Assembly: GCA_947499555.1 (NCBI GenBank)
Contig: CANMOU010000001.1
Span: 186,001 to 250,000, forward strand
Length of the DNA: 64,000 nt
Direction of reading: 5' to 3'
From: an uncultured Roseovarius sp.
GTDB lineage: Bacteria > Pseudomonadota > Alphaproteobacteria > Rhodobacterales > Rhodobacteraceae
A program made the translations under genes and the position numbers. Of this stretch, positions 1-7,876 are shown one piece after another. The notes under the pieces are model-generated. The model was not told where the DNA came from, ran no database searches, and was given only the letters and a program-made list of their open reading frames with translations. Every line of letters begins with the position of its first letter. Positions within the stretch are counted from its first letter, which is position 1.

Positions 1-3
1 GGC

Positions 4-162
4 ATGATCCCCGATCTTGGAAAATATGCCGATGCGGTGCTGTCGGCCTATGGCGTGTCTCTTTTGCTGCTGGTCGGGCTTGTCTGGCTCAGCCTGCGCC
101 GGGCGAAAAAGGTGAAGCGAGAGCTGGAACAGATTGAAGGTAAAGGGAAAACCGATGGCTAA
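4..162 (+). CDS. ccmD: heme exporter protein CcmD
   Basis: A 52-residue protein with an initial MIPDLGKYADAVLSAYG stretch, one hydrophobic membrane segment (about residues 14-30) and a basic, charged C-terminal tail. This is the usual make-up of CcmD, the small inner-membrane subunit that helps release holo-CcmE from the CcmABC heme-handling complex during cytochrome c maturation. Its stop codon lies inside the start of ccmG (8-base overlap), so the two are translationally coupled. The rest of the ccm operon must lie upstream of the window. Short proteins give weak family signals; the position before ccmG is the strongest support. Confidence 0.85.
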   Translation: MIPDLGKYADAVLSAYGVSLLLLVGLVWLSLRRAKKVKRELEQIEGKGKTDG

Positions 163-694
163 AGTCTCTCCTCTGATGATAGCGCCAATCGTCTGTGCAG
201 CCATGATTGCCGGTGCTGTTGTGGCGCTCAACACAAGCGAAGGACGCGATCAGTTGCCGTCGGCCTTTGAGGGGCGCGCCGCACCGACAGTGGCGCTTGA
301 GGCCTTGGGTCAGAAACCTGTTTTTGATGATGCCATGCTCCGCGATGGCGACGTGAAGCTCGTGAATTTCTGGGCCAGCTGGTGCGCGCCGTGCCGGGTC
401 GAACATCCGCATTTGACGGCGTTGGCCGAAGAAGGAGTCACGGTTTACGGCGTGAACTACAAGGACAGTCCGGCCAATGCGCTCGACTTTCTCGAAGAGC
501 TGGGCGACCCCTATGCAGGGATCGGGACCGATTCAAATGGCCGCATGGGGCTTGACTGGGGGCTATACGGCGTGCCGGAAACCTACGTCATCAACGGCGA
601 AGGCCAGATTGTTCTGCGCTTTGCTGGTCCGATCACGCAGCGGGTGATGGACAGCGAAATCCGCCCGGCCATCGAACGTGCAAAGGCTCAGTGA
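155..694 (+). CDS. ccmG: thiol:disulfide interchange protein CcmG/DsbE
   Basis: A periplasmic, membrane-anchored thioredoxin-fold protein that reduces apocytochrome c cysteines before heme ligation. The N-terminus has an uncleaved-looking anchor (about residues 5-26), and the active site WCAPC has cysteines at about residues 77 and 80, followed by RVEHP as usual in this family. A later cis-proline segment GVPETYVI is present. I chose the ATG at 155 because it overlaps the ccmD stop; an upstream ATG at 134 would add seven residues. The length of 179 residues is normal for CcmG. Confidence 0.93.
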   Translation: MAKVSPLMIAPIVCAAMIAGAVVALNTSEGRDQLPSAFEGRAAPTVALEALGQKPVFDDAMLRDGDVKLVNFWASWCAPCRVEHPHLTALAEEGVTVYGVNYKDSPANALDFLEELGDPYAGIGTDSNGRMGLDWGLYGVPETYVINGEGQIVLRFAGPITQRVMDSEIRPAIERAKAQ

Positions 695-828
695 GCCGCC
701 TGGCACTGCCCTGCGGCGGCAACCTCATTAACAGCGCAGGCATGGGCATCCTGCGCGCCGGTTGTCGCGCCGATAAGGGCAACACAGCACAGGATGGCAA
801 CCTGGGACGCAATCAAAAACATACGCAT
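688..828 (-). CDS. small exported peptide, unknown function
   Basis: A 46-codon reading frame on the minus strand, convergent with and slightly overlapping the end of ccmG. The product has a hydrophobic signal-like N-terminus (MRMFLIASQVAILCC...) followed by a short polar tail with two cysteines (HACAVNE, QCQAAH). No clear ribosome site other than a weak purine run is visible. The composition looks like a genuine exported micro-protein, but I know no family for it and it could be a chance frame. Confidence 0.4.
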   Translation of the reverse strand: MRMFLIASQVAILCCVALIGATTGAQDAHACAVNEVAAAGQCQAAH

Positions 829-1054
829 GGCTTGGTCTTTCTCAAACTCTTGTCTCAATCTGAGATCTAGACTTGGGGTCTTCGAGGGGAAAAACTAAGT
901 CAGGAAACCCATACCTTTGTGGCTTTTAACGCGCATTTGATACATCTTGAGCGCGGGGTGAGGTGGCCGGGTTCTCTTGCGCCGCGCGCGCGCTGTTGCT
1001 ATCTGGCGAGGGCTTATCCGATTGTTTTGATCGGGAAACTGGAGACAACAGCAC
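829..1054. other. intergenic region upstream of ABC ATPase
   Basis: Divergent region between the small minus-strand peptide and the ABC ATPase gene. Apart from the GGAG ribosome site at 1041-1044 I see no hairpin, operator or further gene in it. Confidence 0.5.
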
Positions 1055-2137
1055 TTGCCCGAGACACCCCCAAGGCTTGAAACCAAAAACCTGATGCGCC
1101 GCTATGAGGGGCGTGTTGTGGTGGATGATGTCTCGCTAAAGGTGCAGCCGGGGCAGGTGACCTGTCTTCTGGGCCCCTCGGGCTGCGGCAAGTCAACGAC
1201 GTTGCGGATGATTGCAGGCGTTGAAATGCAGGATGAGGGCGAGATTTGGGTTGATGGCAATCTGGTTTGCGACACCGTGTTCCGTGTCCCTCCCGAGCGG
1301 CGCAATATTGGCCTGATGTTCCAGGATTTTGCGCTTTTTCCCCACCTGCAGGTTGGTGAAAACATCGCGTTCGGTCTGAGTGGCGAGAAAGCTCAAAAAG
1401 ACGCGCGTGTAGGCGAGCTCTTGGAACGGGTGGGGCTCGAGGGCTACGCACGCAAGTACCCCCATGAACTTTCAGGCGGCGAGCAACAACGCGTGGCGCT
1501 GGCCCGTGCGCTCGCGCCGCGACCGCGCATCATGCTGATGGATGAGCCGTTTTCCGGACTTGATAACCGGCTGCGTGACGGCATTCGCGATGAAACGCTT
1601 GATGTTTTGCGCGAAGCGGACACTGCCGTGCTGCTGGTGACTCATGAGCCGGAAGAAGCGATGCGCATGGCCGACAATATCGCACTCATGCGCCACGGCC
1701 GGATTGTGCAGCAGGGCGCACCCTACAATATCTACAACGCGCCGGCTGACCGCGACGCAGTGGCATTTTTTAGCGATATCAATGTGATACGCGCTGAAGT
1801 TTCCGGCGCGCTAGCGCAAACCCCTTTTGGTCAGTTTCTCGCGCCAGCGATTTCGGATGGCCAGTCCGTGGACATCGTGATCCGCCCGCAGCATGTGAAG
1901 ATCGACTTTGACCGCAACGGCGTCGGCCCGTCGCCCACGATCAGTGACGGCACCGCCGCACGGGGGCAGGTTCAACGCGCCCGGTTCATGGGGTCAGAAA
2001 GCCTGGTTGAGTTCCGGATGGACCATGATGGATCAATCTTCAAGGCGACGGTGCCCGCCGTCTTCCTGCCGAAACCCGGAACGCCGCTCTGGCTGATGAT
2101 CCGTCGTGACAAGTGTTTCTTGTTCCCGGTCGAATAG
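1055..2137 (+). CDS. ABC transporter ATP-binding protein, Fe/polyamine (FbpC/PotA) type
   Basis: Cytoplasmic ATPase subunit of an importer. Walker A GPSGCGKST is at residues 40-48, the signature LSGGEQQ at 139-145 and Walker B LMDEP at 161-165, followed by FSGLD. Residues after about 240 form a TOBE-like regulatory domain, which together with the 360-residue length points to the spermidine/putrescine or ferric-iron family rather than ModC. The start is a TTG at 1055 preceded by GGAG (1041-1044); no ATG gives a full N-terminus. No permease or binding protein gene is adjacent, so its partners are elsewhere or it works alone. The substrate cannot be read from sequence. Confidence 0.85.
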   Translation: MPETPPRLETKNLMRRYEGRVVVDDVSLKVQPGQVTCLLGPSGCGKSTTLRMIAGVEMQDEGEIWVDGNLVCDTVFRVPPERRNIGLMFQDFALFPHLQVGENIAFGLSGEKAQKDARVGELLERVGLEGYARKYPHELSGGEQQRVALARALAPRPRIMLMDEPFSGLDNRLRDGIRDETLDVLREADTAVLLVTHEPEEAMRMADNIALMRHGRIVQQGAPYNIYNAPADRDAVAFFSDINVIRAEVSGALAQTPFGQFLAPAISDGQSVDIVIRPQHVKIDFDRNGVGPSPTISDGTAARGQVQRARFMGSESLVEFRMDHDGSIFKATVPAVFLPKPGTPLWLMIRRDKCFLFPVE

Positions 2138-2158
2138 ACCTTGTCGGTCGCGGCTAAC

Positions 2159-3238
2159 CTAGCCGTCCTCCTCGTCCTCTTCGGCTTCCGCCGCGACAAG
2201 GGTTATCTCGCCCCTCGCTTCCAGCTGGCGAATGGCATTCACCACCTGCGTCATTGCCGCCTCTCCATCCTTTTTCTTGATCGGGCCGCTTTCTTGCATT
2301 TCTTCACGCAACGCTTCAGCCATCCGTTTTGACAGATTTTCGAGGATGAAGCTGGCGGCAGCGGCGGTATCGTCCGATTTCTCAGCGGTGGCCAGGGCCA
2401 TAACCAGCACGGCCGGATCCACCTCTCGCGTGATTTTTGGCACATCTGTCGGCTCGAGCCGGTCGGGGACATTCACAAAGGTGAAAATGGCCTTGCGGAC
2501 CAGGGCGGCAAACCCTTCATCTTCTTCATCAAGCCCGGTGAGCACATCGTCGCGCGTAAACGCGGTTGAATAATTGAGAATGGCGCCCACCCGCTCCACC
2601 GGTCCTTCGTCAAAGGCGGTTTCCGGCACGTTGTGCAATTGCGCGGCCAGCGAAAGGCCGATCCGGTCTACTGCATCGGGCGTCACGGACCCTGTCTGTG
2701 ACATGGCCAACGCCACGCTTCGCGCCGTCGCGCCAGCCAATTCGCCCATCAGTTCTGCGGCGCGCATGACATCAAGTTTTGACAAAAGCACCGCAGAAAC
2801 TTCAACGCTTTCCCGCTGAATGATCTCCAGAAGCGCTTCTGTTTTGGCGGCCCGCACCTGTTCCCACGGATCACCGAACTGACGCACGCCTGCTTCCTTT
2901 TTGAGCCGTGTCGCCGTTTGCGGGCTGATGCGGCCGTCAAGCGCGCTCAGCGCGCCGGCCACACCACGCGGAAAGGTCAGGCCCATGGCCTCAAGCTCTG
3001 ACGCAAATTCGGCAACCACATCGGCCAGCGTCGTTCGATCCACATAGCGCATCGATCCCATCTGCGTGGTCAGTTGCGCCTGCAGGTCATCAGGCAGATT
3101 GGAAAGCGAAAGCTCTGCGCCCTCATTGAGCAAAAACCGCACGATAATCGCCGCCTTCTGGCGGGGCGACAGTCGGACCGGTGCCGGTGTCGGCTCAGAT
3201 CCCGGGCTGGACAGGCGTGCAAGTGGTTGGTTCCCCAT
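2159..3238 (-). CDS. fliG: flagellar motor switch protein FliG-like
   Basis: A 359-residue protein with the FliG layout. An N-terminal region starts with LSPRQKAAIIVRFLLNEG, the middle domain has repeated armadillo-like helices, and the C-terminal motor domain has charged residues around FTFVNVPDRLEPTDVPKI. It ends in a very acidic tail. FliG forms part of the rotor C-ring and transmits torque from MotA. No other flagellar gene lies nearby; it stands tail-to-tail with the ABC gene and downstream of purB on the same strand. The start at 3238 is preferred over 3271, which lacks a ribosome site. It could be the only FliG of the cell or a paralogue. Confidence 0.85.
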   Translation of the reverse strand: MGNQPLARLSSPGSEPTPAPVRLSPRQKAAIIVRFLLNEGAELSLSNLPDDLQAQLTTQMGSMRYVDRTTLADVVAEFASELEAMGLTFPRGVAGALSALDGRISPQTATRLKKEAGVRQFGDPWEQVRAAKTEALLEIIQRESVEVSAVLLSKLDVMRAAELMGELAGATARSVALAMSQTGSVTPDAVDRIGLSLAAQLHNVPETAFDEGPVERVGAILNYSTAFTRDDVLTGLDEEDEGFAALVRKAIFTFVNVPDRLEPTDVPKITREVDPAVLVMALATAEKSDDTAAAASFILENLSKRMAEALREEMQESGPIKKKDGEAAMTQVVNAIRQLEARGEITLVAAEAEEDEEDG

Positions 3239-3430
3239 GGTGTTTCCCAAAGTTGATTTTGGGCGCACCATAGGGGCAGAGGGAAAAGAAAACCCTAAGT
3301 GAAGATGAAGAATTCCCTAATTTCAGGGCCTTACGATCTGAAAGTGAAGTCCGCGCCACTCGTGGCGAAGCGGGTGACAAAGTTGTCCTTCCAGACGCCT
3401 GCGCCATCAAAGCCGGGAATGGGTTTCAAT

Positions 3431-4738
3431 TCAGCATTCGCCAAACACACGGGTAAAAATCGTATCCACATGTTTGGTGTGATAGCCCATGTCGAAATTC
3501 TCTTCGATGACATCCACGCCAAGGGCTGCCACAACATCTGCGTCGGCCAGAAGTTCCTCTTTGAAATCCGTGCGGTGTTCCCAGACCTTGAGCGCGTTGC
3601 GCTGCACCATGGAATAGGCATCCTCACGGCTCACACCGGCCTGAGTGAGGGCAAGAAGCACCCGTTGCGACATCACCAATCCGGGGAATTTGTTCATGTT
3701 ATCAAGCATGTTTTCCGGGAAAATCAGCATCTTGTCGATCACACCGGTGAGCCGCGCTAGGGCAAAATCAAGCGTCACTGTCGCATCGGGGCCAATCATG
3801 CGCTCAACCGAGCTGTGCGAGATATCCCGCTCATGCCAAAGCGCCACGTTCTCCATCGCTGGGATGACGGCCATGCGCACCAGTCGCGCCAGACCGGTCA
3901 GGTTCTCGGTCAGCACTGGGTTTTTCTTATGCGGCATGGCCGAAGAGCCCTTTTGCCCCATCGAGAAAAACTCGGCCCCCTCAAGGACCTCGGTGCGCTG
4001 CATATGGCGGATCTCGATCGCGACGTTTTCAATTGACGAGGCAATCACACCCAGAGTAGCGAAAAACGCCGCATGGCGGTCACGCGGAATGACCTGTGTG
4101 CTGATGGGTTCGGGCGTCAGTCCCAACTGCGCACAAACATGTTCCTCAACCCGAGGATCAATGTTTGCAAACGTGCCAACCGCCCCGGAAATGGCGCCGG
4201 TGGCGATCTCGGACCGGGCCGTGCGCAGGCGCGTGAGGTTACGATCCATCTCGGCATAAAACCGGGCAAAGGTCAGACCCATGGTGGCGGGTTCGGCATG
4301 AATGCCATGGCTGCGGCCGACGCGCAGGGTGTCTTTGTGCTCAAAGGCCCGGCGCTTGAGCGCGGCCAGAAGGTCTTCCATATCCGCAATCAGAATATCA
4401 GCCGCACGCACCAGCTGCACGTTAAGGCACGTATCTAGCACGTCGGAACTCGTCATCCCCTGATGCACGAACCGCGCTTCCTCTGACCCCACATGTTCGG
4501 CCAGGTGGGTTAGAAACGCGATCACGTCATGCTTGGTCACGGCCTCAATCTCATCAATGCGCGCCACGTCAAATTCCACCTCCTTGGCTTTCCACACGGC
4601 CTCGGCATTCTCGCGCGGGATCACGCCCAGACCGGCCATCGCGTCACAGGCATGCGCCTCGATCTCGTACCAGATGCGGAACTTGGTGGCAGGCTCCCAA
4701 ATGGCAACCATATCAGGGCGGGAATAACGCGGGATCAT
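3431..4738 (-). CDS. purB: adenylosuccinate lyase
   Basis: Homotetrameric cytosolic enzyme of the fumarase/aspartase superfamily. It cleaves SAICAR and adenylosuccinate in purine synthesis. Visible motifs are TSSD (96-99), the GRSHGIHAEP active-site segment (141-150, with the catalytic histidine) and the flexible signature loop GSSAMPHKKNP (264-274). The length of 435 residues is typical of the short (Bacillus-like) PurB class. It diverges from the DUF6314 gene at 4762 with only 23 bases between starts, so the promoters must overlap the coding regions or each other. Confidence 0.97.
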   Translation of the reverse strand: MIPRYSRPDMVAIWEPATKFRIWYEIEAHACDAMAGLGVIPRENAEAVWKAKEVEFDVARIDEIEAVTKHDVIAFLTHLAEHVGSEEARFVHQGMTSSDVLDTCLNVQLVRAADILIADMEDLLAALKRRAFEHKDTLRVGRSHGIHAEPATMGLTFARFYAEMDRNLTRLRTARSEIATGAISGAVGTFANIDPRVEEHVCAQLGLTPEPISTQVIPRDRHAAFFATLGVIASSIENVAIEIRHMQRTEVLEGAEFFSMGQKGSSAMPHKKNPVLTENLTGLARLVRMAVIPAMENVALWHERDISHSSVERMIGPDATVTLDFALARLTGVIDKMLIFPENMLDNMNKFPGLVMSQRVLLALTQAGVSREDAYSMVQRNALKVWEHRTDFKEELLADADVVAALGVDVIEENFDMGYHTKHVDTIFTRVFGEC

Positions 4739-4761
4739 ATCGGGCAGACCTTTGGAATTGC

Positions 4762-5244
4762 ATGTGTGGTTGCGCGCGGTTTAGACCGTTGGGCAAGGCG
4801 CAGCAAGGCAGGAGCGGGCGGTTGTTTCCCCGATTGCAGGATTTCACGGGCGAATGGCGTGTCACACGCGATATTGCCCATGCCGACGGGGCCGCAGCGA
4901 AGTTCGAAGGGCGGGCGCGTTTTGTGCAGGATGGTGCCAAGGCGGTTTATTCGGAGACAGGCACGCTGCGTCTTGCAACCGGCGAAAGCATCAAGGCCGA
5001 GCGCCGCTATCTCTGGGCGGAAGACCAGATTGGCACCTTACAGGTTTTTTTCGAAGATGGTCGTCACTTTCACGAGATTTCGGCGGAAGAAACGGTGGCT
5101 GAACACTGGTGCGGCCCCGACACGTATCACGTGACATACGATTTCGGTGATTGGCCGTCCTGGTCCAGCGTCTGGCGCGTCAAAGGTCCGCGCAAAGACT
5201 ATTGCATGACCAGCCACTATTGGCGAACGTTGGCCTCATCATGA
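4762..5244 (+). CDS. DUF6314 family protein
   Basis: A 160-residue protein with the aromatic-rich pattern of the DUF6314 family: LQDFTGEWRVTR near the N-terminus, then ERRYLW, VFFEDGRHFHE, WCGPDTYHVTYDF and VKGPRKDY. The family probably forms a small beta-barrel, lipocalin-like or nitrobindin-like fold; its function is unknown. The start is uncertain, because the first 20 residues from the ATG at 4762 look non-conserved and a TTG at about 4822 is possible. Its stop overlaps the next start (ATGA at 5241-5244), so both are made from one transcript. Confidence 0.75.
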   Translation: MCGCARFRPLGKAQQGRSGRLFPRLQDFTGEWRVTRDIAHADGAAAKFEGRARFVQDGAKAVYSETGTLRLATGESIKAERRYLWAEDQIGTLQVFFEDGRHFHEISAEETVAEHWCGPDTYHVTYDFGDWPSWSSVWRVKGPRKDYCMTSHYWRTLASS

Positions 5245-5987
5245 CGGCCATTCTGCAAAGCCATATTCCCTACGATGTCGCGGCCAAATCGCTGCCCGGT
5301 GTCTCTCCGCTGGCGATGCAGGACTGGCTTTGGCAGGATGACGCCTTTGCCGCGCAGATGGCGTTGCGCGATCACCTGATCGAGACGCGGCCAAAGGATG
5401 TTGTCGCGGCGTTGGATGGCTCTGAGGCTGGCGTGCAAGAGTTGCTTGAAACGGTTCTGTACTGGCTGCGCCGCTCCGGCGAAGGGTATGCGTTTGAGAC
5501 CTCTTCGGTCCTGCGGCCCGACGGCGTTCGGGTCACGCTGGATCGATCAAGGCCGATGCACACGCTTGGCAGACTGTTACAGGAAGACCTGTGTCTGATG
5601 GAAAAACATGGGGATCAGCACGTCCTGACCGCGGCGGCGCTCTGCTTTCCTGCCAACTGGTTTCTGTCAGAGAAGATTGGTCGGCCGCTCACCACGATCC
5701 ATGATCCGGTGCCACAATACGACGCCGCCATTGCGCGCAGGGTGCAAAGGCTCTTCGATGGGGTTCGGCCTGATCGGCCTTTATGGCGGTTCAATGCGCT
5801 GCACTACGCCGATGCCGACCTCTTTCAGCCTGAACGACGGTATGGTGAATATTATGGCCTGCCGGAAGGCAGCTATCCGTATTTCAGATCAGAACGGCAA
5901 TGCATCCTGCGTCTGCCTGAAACAAACGCGTGCGTGTTTTCGATACACACGTTTGTCATTGAGCGAGTGGGTCAGGCGGTTTCCTGA
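5241..5987 (+). CDS. DUF3445 / heme-dependent oxidative N-demethylase family protein
   Basis: A 248-residue protein recognised as DUF3445 from the motifs RLLQEDLCLM, LTAAALCFPANWFLSEKIGRPL, IHDPVP and the C-terminal RSERQCILRLPET...FSIHTF. The best characterised member is the catalytic subunit of heme-dependent oxidative N-demethylase (HODM), which uses heme and O2 to demethylate small secondary amines. No HODM reductase or accessory subunits are adjacent here. Translation is coupled to the DUF6314 gene by an ATGA overlap. The stop overlaps the end of the convergent gene at 5972. Family assignment is fairly secure; the substrate is not known. Confidence 0.8.
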   Translation: MTAILQSHIPYDVAAKSLPGVSPLAMQDWLWQDDAFAAQMALRDHLIETRPKDVVAALDGSEAGVQELLETVLYWLRRSGEGYAFETSSVLRPDGVRVTLDRSRPMHTLGRLLQEDLCLMEKHGDQHVLTAAALCFPANWFLSEKIGRPLTTIHDPVPQYDAAIARRVQRLFDGVRPDRPLWRFNALHYADADLFQPERRYGEYYGLPEGSYPYFRSERQCILRLPETNACVFSIHTFVIERVGQAVS

Positions 5988-6760
5988 CCGTCCTCTTCGT
6001 TTTCACCTTTGGTGATGTCACGCAGCATCGAGTAAGTGAAGAGAAACGCCCCAAGTGGCGCGCTATAGAGCATCAGCGAAAGGGCCATCGTGTGGACCGT
6101 CAGGCGCAAGGGCTGTGTCGGTTCCGCCTGATCCTGTAGCCACTGCGGTGTATCGGGCAGGGAATCTCCCAGATCATCCAACTCGATGATCCCTTCGGGA
6201 TCAAAGCGGTCGCGCGCCCGCTTGCGGGGCGGCTTGGGCGAGAGCGTGTCGTCATGGTCAATAACCGATGCATCCACAGTCGCGGCAGTGTCCAGAATGA
6301 ACGACGATGCGTCTGCATGCTGGGTTGCGGTCATCCCTTCGGCATGGTCAAGCAATTCCAGAAAACCGCGCACAAGTTTGGCGTCCACCGCCTCAGGCGT
6401 TTCAGCCCTGAGATCGGTGTCATAAGGCATCGTTTGCTTGACCCAAGAGGCCAGCTTGTCGGTGCGTTTGGCATGGGTCTTGCGGTTGGGGCGTGCGCCC
6501 TCCATGTCCGGGGCATTGCCAACGGCGAACACAAGATGGCTGCAAAGCCCTTCGGTGGCCGCTTGCTGGCGACCGATCACAACACGGACACCGACATGGT
6601 CAAGCAATGCAACATCATCACCGTCCAGGGTTGTCTTGACGGGTCGGTCATCTGCAGTCTGCATGGCGGCTTTGATCGTTGATGCAATGGTCTGCAGCGG
6701 CGGAATCACACCACTGCGATAGCCAAAAGCAGCAATTGCCCCGTGTTCCTCGATTTGCAT
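5972..6760 (-). CDS. conserved hypothetical protein with C-terminal membrane segment
   Basis: A 262-residue protein of unknown role. The N-terminal two thirds are soluble and polar. A basic stretch PKPPRKRARDRF is followed by an acidic linker, and a hydrophobic segment near residues 225-250 (LALMLYSAPLGAFLFTYSML-like) suggests a C-tail anchor with a short acidic cytoplasmic end. It is convergent with DUF3445 and overlaps its 3' end by 16 bases. I recognise no catalytic motif. The codon use matches its neighbours, so it is a resident gene. Confidence 0.65.
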   Translation of the reverse strand: MQIEEHGAIAAFGYRSGVIPPLQTIASTIKAAMQTADDRPVKTTLDGDDVALLDHVGVRVVIGRQQAATEGLCSHLVFAVGNAPDMEGARPNRKTHAKRTDKLASWVKQTMPYDTDLRAETPEAVDAKLVRGFLELLDHAEGMTATQHADASSFILDTAATVDASVIDHDDTLSPKPPRKRARDRFDPEGIIELDDLGDSLPDTPQWLQDQAEPTQPLRLTVHTMALSLMLYSAPLGAFLFTYSMLRDITKGENEEDGQETA

Positions 6761-6925
6761 CGTACCCTTACCTTAAAACAAATTTACTCAAACAGTATCG
6801 TTTAGAACTGGGACCCTGTTGGGATCAGAATGAGACCTCTTCATGACCTCGGTTCCGCTGTTACCCGCAGAATATGGCTTTTCCGCGTAATTTCGGATTG
6901 CGCCCGGAAACAGTCTGTTGCCGAT

Positions 6926-7729
6926 TTAGCCGTCGATCTTGGCGGCCATGATCGCGATGGCCTTTTGATAGACGCTCGCCGCATTCCAGGCTTGAATTGC
7001 CGCAAAATTCGGTTGTCCCGGCTGATATCCTTGACCCGGCTTCCAGCCTTTCTGACGTAGAAAATTTGCCGTAGAAACAAGGGCATCTGTCTGGTTGTAA
7101 AAGTCCACACGCCCATCCCCATTGCCATCGACGCCGTATTTGAGCGCGTTGCCAGGCAAAAATTGCGTGTGGCCCAACTCGCCATGCTTGGCGCCTTTGG
7201 TGTTGATGGTGATGCTGCCGCGATCCACAAGCTTCAAGGCCCCGATGGCATGTGGCTTGAAAAAGTCCGAGCGGCGGCAATCAAAGCTCAGGGTCACGAT
7301 CGCCGAGACGACCGAGCTGTCCCCCATGAAGCCGCCAAATCCGGTCTCCATACCGTGTATCGCAAGGATGACGCCTGCGGGCACACCGTATTGCCGCTCA
7401 ATCGCTTGGAAATACGCGGCATTCTGCGCCTTGCGTTTGCGCCCCTGAGACACGATGGCATTCGCACCGCGCACCTGCATGAACTTCTCCAGGCTGTACC
7501 GGAAACTTTTCTGGTTCCGATCCGCCGCAATGGTTCGCTGGGCATATTGCGCTTGCGCCAGGGCCTGCAATCCGCGCTGACCGACGCCGGCTGATTTGGC
7601 CTCTTGCGCGAAGGCGCTTTTCCACGCATCGAACCCGGCGGATGTGTTGCCGCATTGTGCGGCCAGCGCGGCTGATGCGCAAACGGACAGGCCGAAACCC
7701 ACAGCAAATGACTTCAATGACGGCAGCAT
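6926..7729 (-). CDS. lytic murein transglycosylase, MltB (SLT_2) type
   Basis: Exported enzyme that cleaves peptidoglycan glycan strands to 1,6-anhydro products. The signal peptide covers about residues 1-23 (ends SAALAAQ). The catalytic glutamate is in HGMETGFG (E128), and the family segments ELGHTQFLPGNALKYGVDGNG and DALVSTANFLRQKGWKPG follow. The 267-residue length is short: it lacks the C-terminal peptidoglycan-binding domain found in many relatives. It stands alone between a hypothetical gene and glnA. Single cysteines at positions 26 and 150 might pair in the periplasm. Confidence 0.88.
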   Translation of the reverse strand: MLPSLKSFAVGFGLSVCASAALAAQCGNTSAGFDAWKSAFAQEAKSAGVGQRGLQALAQAQYAQRTIAADRNQKSFRYSLEKFMQVRGANAIVSQGRKRKAQNAAYFQAIERQYGVPAGVILAIHGMETGFGGFMGDSSVVSAIVTLSFDCRRSDFFKPHAIGALKLVDRGSITINTKGAKHGELGHTQFLPGNALKYGVDGNGDGRVDFYNQTDALVSTANFLRQKGWKPGQGYQPGQPNFAAIQAWNAASVYQKAIAIMAAKIDG

Positions 7730-7819
7730 GAAAATTCTCCGGTACTTGCAAAGGACCAGACCAGTTTAACCCGCTTGTGTGACCTGACAACGACTTTTCA
7801 GCAGGAGCATGATCTGCGC

Positions 7820-7849
7820 AAAAAAAAGGGCGCCCATGACAGGCGCCCC
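7820..7849 (-). terminator. rho-independent terminator of glnA
   Basis: A seven-base GC-rich stem (7828-7834 pairing with 7842-7848) with a 7-base loop. On the minus strand it is followed by a run of seven T residues (7821-7827). It lies about 28 bases beyond the glnA stop. Confidence 0.9.
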
Positions 7850-7876
7850 ACAGGGAATATTCGAAAAAACCGTGGA

